The notes below the pieces were generated by a model. The model searched no databases. It worked only from the letters and a program-made list of their open reading frames with translations, and was not told where the DNA came from. From contig JBALVT010000060.1 in the NCBI GenBank assembly GCA_036961345.1, positions 1-21,303 of the forward strand: 21,303 nucleotides of DNA, in the 5' to 3' direction. Source of the stretch: JBALVT01 sp036961345. GTDB lineage: Bacteria; Pseudomonadota; Gammaproteobacteria; Pseudomonadales; Halieaceae. Shown here piece after piece: positions 7,802-16,538 of this stretch. Every line of letters begins with the position of its first letter. Position 1 is the stretch's first letter. Position numbers and translations under genes: made by a program.

Positions 7802-8068
7802 CTAGCGATACCACAAACGGATAAATTGGTACCACAGGGTGTAATGGCTAGCTGGCAGTTCGGTATCACTGGTGCCCTCCTCCGCCTCACTATGAATATT
7901 GGGTAGCGCTACAGTTTCAACTGACACTACCTCCACGGAATGCTCTTCTACCCAGTGGTTCATATTGGTCAAGGCCGTATCCAGTCCCTTGTAATAAATA
8001 TCCCGTCGACCCAGGATATTTTTCCTCGATTCCGTATCGGGTTCGAAGTCCTTCATTTTTACACTCAT
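7802..8068 (-). CDS. Small conserved hypothetical protein, 88 aa
   Basis: An 88-residue acidic cytoplasmic protein with no signal peptide or membrane segment. The layout is a charged N-terminus, then an amphipathic NHWVEEHSVEVVSVETV stretch, ALPNIHSEAEEGTSDTEL, and a closing aromatic YQFIRLWYR. I recall similar unnamed proteins that carry LPNI, EEGT and QFIRVWYR motifs in the same order, so I treat it as a genuine gene of unknown function. The ATG at 8068 has GGGAG about 9 nt upstream. It is convergent with alr and divergent from the phospholipase D lipoprotein gene. Confidence 0.75.
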   Translation of the reverse strand: MSVKMKDFEPDTESRKNILGRRDIYYKGLDTALTNMNHWVEEHSVEVVSVETVALPNIHSEAEEGTSDTELPASHYTLWYQFIRLWYR

Positions 8069-8163
8069 GGCCGGTACTCCCTTTTGAGAACTTCCAGGCT
8101 GTCAAAAACTACTAATTTTTTGTTCCAAGTGGTATTTTGCACGCAGTAATGCAAGGTCACAAT

Positions 8164-9768
8164 ATGAATATCCTATTTGTCAGATTCCCAGGCGCCCGTG
8201 TTTTACGATGCATCAGTCTCACCATAGTGATCGCCCTGGGGTTGGGTGCTTGTGTTTCCATGCCCCCTAATGACAGGCAGGTAGCGAGTACGGCCCTTGT
8301 CGATACGGGCAACACAACGCTGGGCCAGGGCGTTAGTGAGGCCGTCGCGGCCAACCAAAACAAAAATGGCGTGCTTCTTCTTGATAGCGGGCTCGATGCT
8401 TTTGTGGCCCGCGTTGTACTGGCATCAACCGCCGAGCGCAGTCTGGATGTCCAGTACTATCTCTTTCATCGCGATTTATCTGGCAGGTTACTGCTCGACG
8501 CACTGCTCAAAGCGGCTGATCGGGGCGTCCGTGTCCGCCTGCTGGTAGACGACATGGATATGGCAGATACCGATGTTGGCATTGCAGTACTCGATGCACA
8601 CCCCAACATGCAGGTTCGCCTGTTCAATCCTTTTGCCCGCAATCGCAGCCGTCTCGGGCAATACATTTCCCGTTTTGGCTCCGTAACCCGTCGTATGCAC
8701 AACAAATCTTTTACCGCTGATAACGAGGTGACAATTATCGGCGGAAGAAATATTGGCGACGAGTACTTCGAAGCCGACCCCACTGTCGCCTTTGCGGATA
8801 TGGATGTAATGCTCGGCGGAACAGCGGCTAAAAAAGTTTCGACATCGTTTGATCTGTACTGGAACAACACTCTGAGTTATAGCCCCGAGACATTGGGTGA
8901 GCCACGACCTTCGCAAGAGACTATTGCAAACGCCCGGGAAAATTTAAGTAACTGGGCGGAAGAACAATCCGAATCAGCTTACGTCCGCGCACTGAAAACC
9001 TCTAAACTAAGCCAGCACATCAACGAAAAAAATGTTCAATTCCAATGGGCCGATGTCAAAATATTCTACGATCAGCCGGAGAAGATTTCCGCCAGTCGCA
9101 GCGAAAAAGACCTGCACATGAGTAAAGATATTGTCCCTTATTTTACCAATGCAAACAGTGAGGTGATAATCATTTCGCCCTATTTTGTACCCGGAAAAAC
9201 CGGTACTAAAACACTCTGTAACATGCAAAAGCGAGGTGTAAGCGTACACGTTTTGACAAATTCCCTGGCATCAACCGATGTCTCCGTGGTGCACGCAGGT
9301 TATTTGCGCTACCGAAAAAAATTACTTCAATGTGGCGTGCATATCTACGAGGGCAATAGCAAATTGGTAACACGCGACCCAGACGACCAGTCGTTCAAAA
9401 TCGAGGACGATGATCGCAAATCAAAACTCGGCCTTTCCCGCACAAGCTTGCATGCCAAGATGTTTGTCTTTGATCGGAAACATACCTTCATAGGTTCCCT
9501 CAATCTGGACCCGAGATCCGTTACCGAAAACACTGAAATTGGATCAGTCATTGACTCAACTGAGATTGGCTCAGAAATCGCGAGCGGCTTTCTGGAGAAA
9601 GTGCCAAACTTTACGTTTCGAGTAAGTCTTGATGAAAAAGGTGGCGTGCGCTGGGACGGCTACGAGAACGGCCAGGCCGTTACATACACAAAGGAACCAC
9701 ATACCAGCTTTTGGGAACGATTTGCGACCCAGATAATGCGTATCCTGCCCATCGAATCGCAAATCTAA
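8164..9768 (+). CDS. Phospholipase D / cardiolipin synthase-like lipoprotein
   Basis: A 534-residue protein with two HKD phospholipase D motifs: His179-Lys181-Asp186 (MHNKSFTADN) with the following GGRNIGDEYF, and His430-Lys432-Asp437 (LHAKMFVFD) with GSLNLDPRS. Both motifs are intact, so one active site from two halves is expected. The N-terminus has a hydrophobic stretch ending in LGAC, a lipobox with Cys30, so the protein is probably lipid-anchored in the envelope. The family includes the E. coli ClsC-like synthases, which make cardiolipin from phosphatidylglycerol and another phospholipid; a phosphodiesterase role is equally possible. Earlier in-frame starts exist (TTG 8137, ATG 8149), but ATG 8164 has AAGG 7 nt upstream and gives a compact signal peptide. 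The VOC gene follows after 28 nt. Confidence 0.88.
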   Translation: MNILFVRFPGARVLRCISLTIVIALGLGACVSMPPNDRQVASTALVDTGNTTLGQGVSEAVAANQNKNGVLLLDSGLDAFVARVVLASTAERSLDVQYYLFHRDLSGRLLLDALLKAADRGVRVRLLVDDMDMADTDVGIAVLDAHPNMQVRLFNPFARNRSRLGQYISRFGSVTRRMHNKSFTADNEVTIIGGRNIGDEYFEADPTVAFADMDVMLGGTAAKKVSTSFDLYWNNTLSYSPETLGEPRPSQETIANARENLSNWAEEQSESAYVRALKTSKLSQHINEKNVQFQWADVKIFYDQPEKISASRSEKDLHMSKDIVPYFTNANSEVIIISPYFVPGKTGTKTLCNMQKRGVSVHVLTNSLASTDVSVVHAGYLRYRKKLLQCGVHIYEGNSKLVTRDPDDQSFKIEDDDRKSKLGLSRTSLHAKMFVFDRKHTFIGSLNLDPRSVTENTEIGSVIDSTEIGSEIASGFLEKVPNFTFRVSLDEKGGVRWDGYENGQAVTYTKEPHTSFWERFATQIMRILPIESQI

Positions 9769-9796
9769 TTAATCGAAACACACCGGGAGAAGAACT

Positions 9797-10165
9797 ATGC
9801 TTGGCTACGTCTCTTTAGGCACCAACGACCTTGAACTCGCATGCAAATTTTATGATGAACTGATGGCCAGCATAGGCCACAAACGGATTTTTGACCTGGA
9901 TGGATTTGTTACCTGGGGGCTATCTCTGGAGCACCCCGGGGTTGCCGTCACCCGTCCTTTTGACGGCAGTGACGCCACGGTCGGCAACGGAGTCATGGTG
10001 GCGATGTTAATGCCCTCTAAAGAAGCGGTGGATACTTTCTACACCAAGGCCATTGAACTGGGCGCCTCCGACGAAGGTGCCCCGGGGCAACGCGGTGAAG
10101 GTTTTTACGCTGGATACTTTCGCGACCTCGACGGCAACAAATTGAACGCGTTTTATATGGGCTAA
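9797..10165 (+). CDS. VOC-family (glyoxalase/bleomycin-resistance fold) protein
   Basis: A 122-residue single vicinal-oxygen-chelate domain protein. The beta-alpha-beta-beta-beta pattern can be followed from GYVSLGTNDLELACKFYDELM to GYFRDLDGNKLNAFYMG at the end. The first strand lacks the His seen in metal-binding glyoxalases (it reads GYVSLG), so catalytic metal binding is uncertain and the substrate is unknown. The start has GGGAGA at 9785-9790. It sits 28 nt after the phospholipase D gene with a terminator right after it, so the two are probably co-transcribed. Confidence 0.85.
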   Translation: MLGYVSLGTNDLELACKFYDELMASIGHKRIFDLDGFVTWGLSLEHPGVAVTRPFDGSDATVGNGVMVAMLMPSKEAVDTFYTKAIELGASDEGAPGQRGEGFYAGYFRDLDGNKLNAFYMG

Positions 10166-10173
10166 ATTAGTCG

Positions 10174-10196
10174 CAGCCGGCCACGGCTGTTTGTTT
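10174..10196 (+). terminator. Candidate rho-independent terminator after the VOC gene
   Basis: CAGCCG (10174-10179) pairs perfectly with CGGCTG (10184-10189) across a GCCA loop and is followed by TTTGTTT. It begins 8 nt after the VOC stop codon and would close the phospholipase D-VOC unit. The U-tract is interrupted by one G, so efficiency may be moderate. Confidence 0.6.
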
Positions 10197-10265
10197 CACG
10201 GTTTACTGGAAAAAAGCTGGATTATCTGACAAAGTAAACCCTATAAAAACAACGCCGTAAGTACA

Positions 10266-12314
10266 ATGTCTAAAAAACTGTTCAGGATATTTATCTATGC
10301 GCTGTTCGTTGCGATCATAATGATCGTAGCAAGTGCGTTGTGGCTGCGTATCGAGTTCGCAAAAACCACAACTGCCGATACTGCTGCCCAGAGTATTTGG
10401 CAAACCACGACTGCCCCGTTGTTGGGGAAAGCGCACCCCGTGACCCCATGCAAAGAACAACACCCCAACAAAAAAGCCTGGTTTGGCGCGCTGCACATTC
10501 ATACTGCCGCCTCTTACGACGCCACGGCCTTTGGTGTGACAACGACCGTCGATGACGCCTACGCATTTGCCCGGGGAAAACCGGTAACACTGCGCCTGCG
10601 CGGTGATCAACCCGACTACCACGCACCCAGCGTTCAGATTAGTTCTGCGCTGGACTTTATGGCGGTTACAGATCACGCACAGGGCCTGGGTGAAAATCGT
10701 CTTTGTTACACCCCCGGCAGTGAGGCCTATGGCAAGCTTGTCTGTCGCCTCTTTCGCGGCGACCTGCGTCTGCCGGTGGACGACTTACTGCAGCCGATGG
10801 TGAGATTGGCCACTCTGGCGATATTTGGCCTCGATCGATCCGCAAGAGTGTGTGGCAAAGACGGCTCGCGCTGTATCGAAGAGGCCGGCCTGGCCTGGCG
10901 GGAAAACCAGCGCAGCACTGAAGCTGCGCATGACCACAGCGATACCTGTGCGTTTACAGCTTTTCACGCCTATGAGTACACCCTGGCCATAGAAGCCAGC
11001 AATCTGCACCGCAATGTAATTTTTAAATCGGATCATGTCCCGCAAGACATTCTCAGTGCCAAAGAGTCACCAACGCCTGAGGGCCTGTGGCAATGGCTGG
11101 ATGAAATCTGCATCAATGCAGATCCGCAATGTGATGCACTGGCCATACCTCACAATAGCAACTGGAGCAGTGGCCGCATGTGGTACCCCTACAGCGCCAC
11201 ACAATTGAGCCACGCGCAGCAGCAGAAAATGGCACGCCTGCGCGCCAGACTCGAGCCCTTGGCCGAAGTCATCCAGGTCAAAGGTGATTCCGAGTGTCGC
11301 AATGGCATAGCCAGCGTAAACGGCGCTGCCGACGAATTTTGTGATTTCGAAAAGCTGCGCCCAGCATCCGAAACCATCCCCGATTGCGGCGATGAGTTCG
11401 GCAGTGGTGGCATGATGCTTAAAGGTTGTATCTCCCGGTATAGCTACGTCCGCTACGCCTTGACAGCCGGCCTGTCTGAATATGAAAAACTCGGCACCAA
11501 CCCCTTCAAATTCGGCATCATAGCCGCTACAGATACACACAACGGCACACCCGCCGCAGGTCTGGAAAAAGGCAGCCTGGGTTCACATGGCAGTGACCGC
11601 GATATTCTGCACCGTTTAAAGGGCAAAGTGGAAGTGCCCGGTGGAATAGCGACCGGTTCGCCCGTGCGCTACAACCCTGGCGGCATTGCCGGTGTGTACG
11701 CACAAGAAAACACTCGAGGGGCGCTATTTGAGGCTATGCAACGCAAAGAAACTTTCGGTACCAGTGGGCCGCGGATCACACCGCGCTTTTTTGCTGGTTG
11801 GGATCTGGCCCCGGACCTGTGTCAGAGGCAGCAATGGCTCGCAACAGCATATCGGGATGGCGTACCCATGGGAGGCGATCTGAGTGCCGCGCACGACGTT
11901 AACCGCGGCCCGGTATTTCTAGCCAGCGCCACTGCGGACTCGCGAGATGGCAGCATGCCGCTGCAACGAATACAGATTGTGAAAGGTTGGCTGGATGAAG
12001 AGGGGCAAACTCACCAGGCAGTCTACGATGTTGCTGGCAATCCCGATAATGGCGCCTCGGTAGACACCGACACTTGCGCTGTTTCAGGCACGGGATTTTC
12101 CCAGCTTTGCACCACCTGGCGCGATCCGGATTTTGATCCGAAATCGAGCGCGGTTTATTATGCTCGGACCTTGGAAAACCCCAGCTGCAGGTGGAGCCAG
12201 CATGACTGTATTTCGCTACCCGCACACGAGCGACCGGCGAGCTGTTCCGATCCCGAGTTACCTCGCACCATCCAGGAACGAGCCTGGACCTCACCGATTT
12301 GGTATCAACCATGA
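10266..12314 (+). CDS. DUF3604 domain protein, membrane-anchored
   Basis: A 682-residue protein with one N-terminal hydrophobic segment (about residues 5-27) and a large domain that by orientation should be periplasmic. The DUF3604 signature KKAWFGALHIHTAASYDA, with HIHT like the first metal-binding motif of PHP-type phosphoesterases, is followed by DFMAVTDHAQ, the IPHNSNWSSG segment and FGIIAATDTHNG, each carrying His or Asp that could bind metal. Many Cys residues in the mature part suggest disulfides in the periplasm. The biochemical role of the family is not established. Its stop overlaps the start of the Ppx/GppA gene (ATGA, 12311-12314). No strong ribosome site is seen before the ATG at 10266; TAAG at 10258-10261 is the nearest purine-rich stretch. 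Confidence 0.85.
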   Translation: MSKKLFRIFIYALFVAIIMIVASALWLRIEFAKTTTADTAAQSIWQTTTAPLLGKAHPVTPCKEQHPNKKAWFGALHIHTAASYDATAFGVTTTVDDAYAFARGKPVTLRLRGDQPDYHAPSVQISSALDFMAVTDHAQGLGENRLCYTPGSEAYGKLVCRLFRGDLRLPVDDLLQPMVRLATLAIFGLDRSARVCGKDGSRCIEEAGLAWRENQRSTEAAHDHSDTCAFTAFHAYEYTLAIEASNLHRNVIFKSDHVPQDILSAKESPTPEGLWQWLDEICINADPQCDALAIPHNSNWSSGRMWYPYSATQLSHAQQQKMARLRARLEPLAEVIQVKGDSECRNGIASVNGAADEFCDFEKLRPASETIPDCGDEFGSGGMMLKGCISRYSYVRYALTAGLSEYEKLGTNPFKFGIIAATDTHNGTPAAGLEKGSLGSHGSDRDILHRLKGKVEVPGGIATGSPVRYNPGGIAGVYAQENTRGALFEAMQRKETFGTSGPRITPRFFAGWDLAPDLCQRQQWLATAYRDGVPMGGDLSAAHDVNRGPVFLASATADSRDGSMPLQRIQIVKGWLDEEGQTHQAVYDVAGNPDNGASVDTDTCAVSGTGFSQLCTTWRDPDFDPKSSAVYYARTLENPSCRWSQHDCISLPAHERPASCSDPELPRTIQERAWTSPIWYQP

Positions 12315-13816
12315 CTGAATCGCTTGACCCCATTCCCGAGGGGAGCCTGCTGGCGGCACTGGATCTGGGCAGCAACTCATTTCATTTAATTATATCCAGA
12401 ATAGAACACGGGGAACTGCGCACCGTGGAAACCCTGGCTGAAAAAGTTCAACTTGGCGCAGGTCTTGTCGATGGCAAAATGGCAGACGATGCGATCAGGC
12501 GCGGCCTGGACTGCCTGTCACGTTTTTCCCAAATGCTGGAGAGCCTCGACATACAGCGCCTGAGGGCCGTGGGCACACATGCTCTTCGCATCGCCAGAAA
12601 CCGCCGCCAGTTCACAGCGCCAGCCAGTAAAATACTGGGGGTTCCCATCGATGTTATCTATGGGCGCGAAGAAGCTCGACTGGTCTATCTTGGCGTTGCC
12701 CATTCTCTGGCCGATGACGCACAGTCGCGTCTGGTAATTGATATCGGTGGCGGCAGTACCGAGGTCATAATTGGCGAAAGATTCGAACCCCAGCGCCTGG
12801 AAAGCCTGAAGATGGGCTGTGTGTCCTTCGCCAACCTGTTTTTTCCAGACGGCGCCATTTCCGCATCAGGATTCCAGAGCGCACACGACAAGGCGCTGCT
12901 TGAATTGTCGAGTATTCGTCGCAACTTCCATAAAGATAACTGGGAAGAATGTGTGGGTTCGTCAGGTACCTTACAAGCGGTCGAAGAACTGTTGATTCAA
13001 CACGGCTGGAGTGAAGGGGGGATTTCTCACAACGGGCTAATCAAGCTCAAAGACACCCTGTTGGGCTTCGCCTGCACCCAGGATATACAATTGGCAGGTC
13101 TGGCTGAAGCGCGGCGCAACGTTATTGTTCCCGGAGTAGCCATTGCTATGGCCCTGTTCGAAGGGCTGAATATTGACCATATGCGCACCTCCAAGGGCGC
13201 TGTTCGTGAGGGCGTTCTCTACGACCTACTTGGCAGACTTACCCATGAAGATGTGCGAGAGCGCACTATAAGCGCTCTGATGGCGCGTTATGGCGTGGAC
13301 GGTGACATATCTGCAGCGGTTGAACGAAGGGCCCGTGTGTTTTTCACCGCAACACGCAAAACCTGGAACCTGGGAAACAGCGACTGGGACTTGTTACGCT
13401 GGGTGGCGCTAAGCCATGAAATTGGCATGGCCATTGCCCACAAACACTTCAATCGCCATTCTGCCTATCTGTTAAGAAACTCTGATTTACCTGGTTTTTC
13501 CCAGGAGGAACAAGAACAGCTCGCACTACTGGCCAGTGCACACAGAGGCAAGATCACCGAAAACTTGCTGACAGAAACTCCCGAGGTTGATCGAGCCCGC
13601 GTTATTCAGCTCATAAGCATCATCCGCCTGGCGGCCCTCTTTAAATATGTGGAGAAACTCGAACAACTACCCGATTTCACCCTACAAGCCAGCCAGGACA
13701 GTCTCTCGCTTGAATTTCCCAACAACTGGTTAGACGCGCATCCCCTTACCGCCAGCGAACTGAAATCAGAACAAAATCAGCTCAAAAAAATTGGTATGAA
13801 ACTGGGTGTCAGCTAA
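12311..13816 (+). CDS. ppx: Ppx/GppA family exopolyphosphatase / guanosine pentaphosphate phosphohydrolase
   Basis: A 501-residue ASKHA-fold phosphatase. ALDLGSNSFHL (16-26) is the first phosphate-binding loop, GREEA (118-122) carries the catalytic Glu, and IDIGGGSTE (143-151) is the second loop. The C-terminal third has HD-type helices (SHEIGMAIAHKHFNRHSAYLL), as in full-length E. coli Ppx and GppA of about 500 residues. Family members release phosphate from polyphosphate or convert pppGpp to ppGpp; sequence alone does not decide between them. The ATG at 12311 overlaps the DUF3604 stop, which I prefer to the in-frame TTG at 12299. The 3' end overlaps the convergent hydrolase gene by 8 nt. 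Confidence 0.9.
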   Translation: MTESLDPIPEGSLLAALDLGSNSFHLIISRIEHGELRTVETLAEKVQLGAGLVDGKMADDAIRRGLDCLSRFSQMLESLDIQRLRAVGTHALRIARNRRQFTAPASKILGVPIDVIYGREEARLVYLGVAHSLADDAQSRLVIDIGGGSTEVIIGERFEPQRLESLKMGCVSFANLFFPDGAISASGFQSAHDKALLELSSIRRNFHKDNWEECVGSSGTLQAVEELLIQHGWSEGGISHNGLIKLKDTLLGFACTQDIQLAGLAEARRNVIVPGVAIAMALFEGLNIDHMRTSKGAVREGVLYDLLGRLTHEDVRERTISALMARYGVDGDISAAVERRARVFFTATRKTWNLGNSDWDLLRWVALSHEIGMAIAHKHFNRHSAYLLRNSDLPGFSQEEQEQLALLASAHRGKITENLLTETPEVDRARVIQLISIIRLAALFKYVEKLEQLPDFTLQASQDSLSLEFPNNWLDAHPLTASELKSEQNQLKKIGMKLGVS

Positions 13817-14789
13817 CGTCCCGCCGTTCGATATCCGCCAGAAATTCTCTGAGTATACGATTAACATCATCCGCGGCCTCCAGCTGAACCATATGGCCAG
13901 CGCCGGGAATCATTTGCACATCTCTCAAATTCGGAAATATGGCGCGCATTTGGCCGATCGGGTCATCACCGTGAAAACCTTCGAGATCAACGTCGTGCTC
14001 AGATCCAAGAAAGTAAGCGGGAACATCACTCGTCACGCCTTCAAAGGGTTTCCGCTGCTTCCATTTAAGATCAAAAGATCGGTACCAGTTCAGCCCGCCG
14101 GTAAATCCCGAGGCACTGTATTCGTTTACAAAGAACTCCATCTCCAACTCGGATAACCACGGCCAGGGTAACGGCGGTGGTTCGTCCATCGCCTCTATAT
14201 ACGTAGCATCTGGTGGGTATTTGAAAACGCTAAAATAATTTCCCGCGCCACTGAGAGTATGAAAGACCTTGTGTAAAAATCGTCGTGGTTGTGCCGAAAG
14301 ATCAATGTCAGCTCGCGGTGGCACTCGAAAATACTCTATATGCAAAAAGTGTTGCTCTCCCATCCTCCGATACTCGCTCAGCGGAGATTCATCCGGGTTG
14401 TGGGGAGCAGCCGGGTTTTCAAGGCCTATCAACGCAATGACGCGCTCGGGATGGCGCAGGGCCAGGTCGTAAATGGCGAAGGCACCAAAATCCAGCCCGG
14501 CAAAAACCGCGCGATCTATTTCCAGATGGTCCAGTAATCCAAGCAGATCTCCGGTGATGGCATCGATATCGTAACTCTCAGGGTTGGGCGGAGCCTCGGT
14601 GCGACCCATACCGCGCATATCCGGCGCAATAACCCTGTAACCGGCTTCGGCGAGGTCGGTAATCTGGCGATGCCAACTGAACCAGATATGTGGAAATCCG
14701 TGACATAGAACCACCGGCATACCTTGCCCTAACTCCACGTAATGCACCTGAATGCCGTTTATCGCTGCATAGTGATGACTCCAGTTCAT
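13809..14789 (-). CDS. Alpha/beta hydrolase, epoxide hydrolase-like
   Basis: A 326-residue soluble alpha/beta hydrolase. HGFP (30-33) forms the oxyanion hole, the nucleophile is Asp100 in AGLDFGAF (Asp rather than Ser points to epoxide hydrolases or dehalogenases), and NWYR with Tyr236 in the cap matches an epoxide-hydrolase ring-opening Tyr. Asp266 or Asp268 in SEHDVDLEG and His299 in GAGHMVQLE complete the triad. The physiological substrate is unknown. The ATG at 14789 has CGGAGAA 7 nt upstream; an in-frame TTG at 14819 lacks this support. It runs convergent with ppx and overlaps it by 8 nt. Confidence 0.88.
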   Translation of the reverse strand: MNWSHHYAAINGIQVHYVELGQGMPVVLCHGFPHIWFSWHRQITDLAEAGYRVIAPDMRGMGRTEAPPNPESYDIDAITGDLLGLLDHLEIDRAVFAGLDFGAFAIYDLALRHPERVIALIGLENPAAPHNPDESPLSEYRRMGEQHFLHIEYFRVPPRADIDLSAQPRRFLHKVFHTLSGAGNYFSVFKYPPDATYIEAMDEPPPLPWPWLSELEMEFFVNEYSASGFTGGLNWYRSFDLKWKQRKPFEGVTSDVPAYFLGSEHDVDLEGFHGDDPIGQMRAIFPNLRDVQMIPGAGHMVQLEAADDVNRILREFLADIERRDVS

Positions 14790-14835
14790 AATAATTTCTC
14801 CGGTGGCGGGGCCATTCAAGATTAAGCCCTGCCAT

Positions 14836-14864
14836 AAAAAAAGGCCACCCGAGGGCAGCCTTTT
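14836..14864 (-). terminator. Rho-independent terminator of glnK-amtB
   Basis: Read on the minus strand, AAGGC-TG-CCC folds onto GGG-TG-GCCTT with a short loop and one internal mismatch, followed by seven T residues (the A run at 14836-14842 on the plus strand). It lies 17 nt after the amtB stop. On the plus strand the run of four T residues after the hairpin is short, so the main direction is minus. Confidence 0.8.
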
Positions 14865-14881
14865 AAGACAATCTGGAAGGT

Positions 14882-16186
14882 TTACAAGTCGTAACCGCGT
14901 TCATCGTGTAACACCAGGTCAAGACCTTGCGTTTCCTGCTCATCGTCAACGCGCAGACCTACCAACATATCGACAAGCTTGAGAATGACCAAGGTAGCGA
15001 CTGCGGTGTAGACAATGGTTGAAATCACGCCTGTGGCCTGAACGGTAAGCTGACCAGCGATACTGGTGATACCGTCTGAGAAACCATTGCCGCTAAAGAT
15101 ACCCAGCTGCGTAGAACAAAAAACACCGGCCAACAGAGTACCGAGAATACCGCCGACACCATGCACTGGAAATACGTCCAGACTGTCGTCAACTTTGAGA
15201 ACCTGCTTCAGGTAATTGGTAGCGTAGTAACAGATAACGCCAGCGCTGAGACCGATAACCATCGCCGCTGCCGGGCCGACAGATCCCGAGGCAGGCGTGA
15301 TGGTGCCCAGTCCGGCCACCATACCAGTGACCATACCCAATACCGATGGTTTGCCATGACGCATCCATTCCATCGCCATCCAGGCCAGCGCTCCGGACGC
15401 TGCAGAAAGATGTGTTACCAACATAGCCATCGCCGCACTATTGTCTGCCGCTACAGCCGATCCAGCATTAAAACCAAACCATCCAACCCATAACATACCT
15501 GCACCGGTAACGGTCATGGTCAGATTGTGTGGAGGCATCGCCACTTGTCCAAAACCCTTGCGAGGCCCCATGACGAGCGCAGCGACAAGTGCTGCTACAG
15601 CGGCGGTAATATGAACCACAGTACCACCAGCGAAATCCTGCAGACCCATCTCTCCCAGCCAGCCACCGCCCCACACCCAGTGACAAACCGGAGAATAAAC
15701 AACCAGCAACCAGATTGTACTGAAGATAAGCATGGCGGAAAATTTCATACGCTCGGCAAAACCACCCACAATAAGTGCCGGTGTGATGATGGCGAAGGTC
15801 ATCTGAAAAATGGCAAACAACGTGGCTGGAATACCACCATTCATAGTATCCATGGTCATCGAGGCAAAAAATACATTGCCAAAATCGCCGATCCACTTGC
15901 CCTGCTCTACCCCGTCACTACCAAATGCGATGGTATAGCCCATCACAAACCACACCAAAGACATGAGACAGGTTAAGGCAAAACACTGCATTAGAACCGA
16001 CAATACGTTCTTGGAACGAACCAGACCCGCATAAAACAGGGACAAACCCGGAATCGTCATAAACAAAACCAACGCCGTTGACGTTAACATCCAGGCAGTA
16101 TCAGCACCATTTAGCTCATCTGCAGTGGCAACAGTGCTCGCCAGTATAGACGCCAGAAAAACGGCTACAAATTTAAATATTTTCAT
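14882..16186 (-). CDS. amtB: Ammonium transporter AmtB
   Basis: A 434-residue Amt-family channel of the inner membrane. A cleavable signal peptide (about residues 1-22, ending ASTVATA) precedes the 11-helix channel domain, as in E. coli AmtB. The pore twin histidines are His192 (GGTVVHI) and His342 (FPVHGVGG). Signature blocks FYAGLVRSKNVLS and GGFAERMKFSAML are present. The cytoplasmic C-terminus (DDEQETQGLDLVLHDERGYDL) has the conserved form that contacts GlnK. It starts 13 nt after glnK with GGGGTGAG as the ribosome site, and a hairpin terminator follows. Confidence 0.96.
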   Translation of the reverse strand: MKIFKFVAVFLASILASTVATADELNGADTAWMLTSTALVLFMTIPGLSLFYAGLVRSKNVLSVLMQCFALTCLMSLVWFVMGYTIAFGSDGVEQGKWIGDFGNVFFASMTMDTMNGGIPATLFAIFQMTFAIITPALIVGGFAERMKFSAMLIFSTIWLLVVYSPVCHWVWGGGWLGEMGLQDFAGGTVVHITAAVAALVAALVMGPRKGFGQVAMPPHNLTMTVTGAGMLWVGWFGFNAGSAVAADNSAAMAMLVTHLSAASGALAWMAMEWMRHGKPSVLGMVTGMVAGLGTITPASGSVGPAAAMVIGLSAGVICYYATNYLKQVLKVDDSLDVFPVHGVGGILGTLLAGVFCSTQLGIFSGNGFSDGITSIAGQLTVQATGVISTIVYTAVATLVILKLVDMLVGLRVDDEQETQGLDLVLHDERGYDL

Positions 16187-16199
16187 TTCTCACCCCGAT

Positions 16200-16538
16200 T
16201 TAAAGTGCTTCTTCGCCGGTTTCACCCGTTCGAATCCTGATACTCTGCTCAAGCGCATGGACAAATATTTTCCCGTCGCCAATTTTTCCAGTATTCGTGA
16301 CCTTGGAAATCTCATCAATAGCAGACTCCACCTGGGCACTACTGACAGCTATCTGCACTTTTATCTTTGGCTGGAATTCGACTATATATTCTGCCCCGCG
16401 ATACAGTTCCGTGTGCCCCTTTTGTCGGCCGTATCCCTTCACTTCTTCCACCGTCATGCCGTGAATGCCTATTTGTTGTAATGCATCGCGCACATCATCA
16501 AGCTTGAAAGGCTTGATAATTGCTGTGATCATCTTCAT
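16200..16538 (-). CDS. glnK: Nitrogen regulatory P-II protein GlnK
   Basis: A 112-residue P-II signal protein. The T-loop GHTELYRGAEYIVEFQPK contains Tyr51, the uridylylation site that reports glutamine status, and VTNTGKIGDGKIFV is the B-loop that binds ATP/ADP. In the paired system the trimer plugs AmtB when ammonium is plentiful. The ATG at 16538 is preceded by AGGTGAGG. No convincing sigma-54 promoter was found upstream (see rejected items). Confidence 0.96.
   Translation of the reverse strand: MKMITAIIKPFKLDDVRDALQQIGIHGMTVEEVKGYGRQKGHTELYRGAEYIVEFQPKIKVQIAVSSAQVESAIDEISKVTNTGKIGDGKIFVHALEQSIRIRTGETGEEAL

Noticed and set aside
8137..8163. Earlier TTG and ATG starts for the phospholipase D lipoprotein
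   Set aside because: They place extra polar residues before the signal peptide and lack a ribosome site, whereas ATG 8164 follows AAGG at proper distance.
11067..11540. Minus-strand open frame of 157 codons within the DUF3604 gene
   Set aside because: A shadow of the conserved plus-strand gene, with no family resemblance or ribosome site noted.
14836..14864. Reading the amtB hairpin as a terminator for plus-strand transcription
   Set aside because: No plus-strand gene ends nearby, and the plus-strand T run after the hairpin is only four bases.
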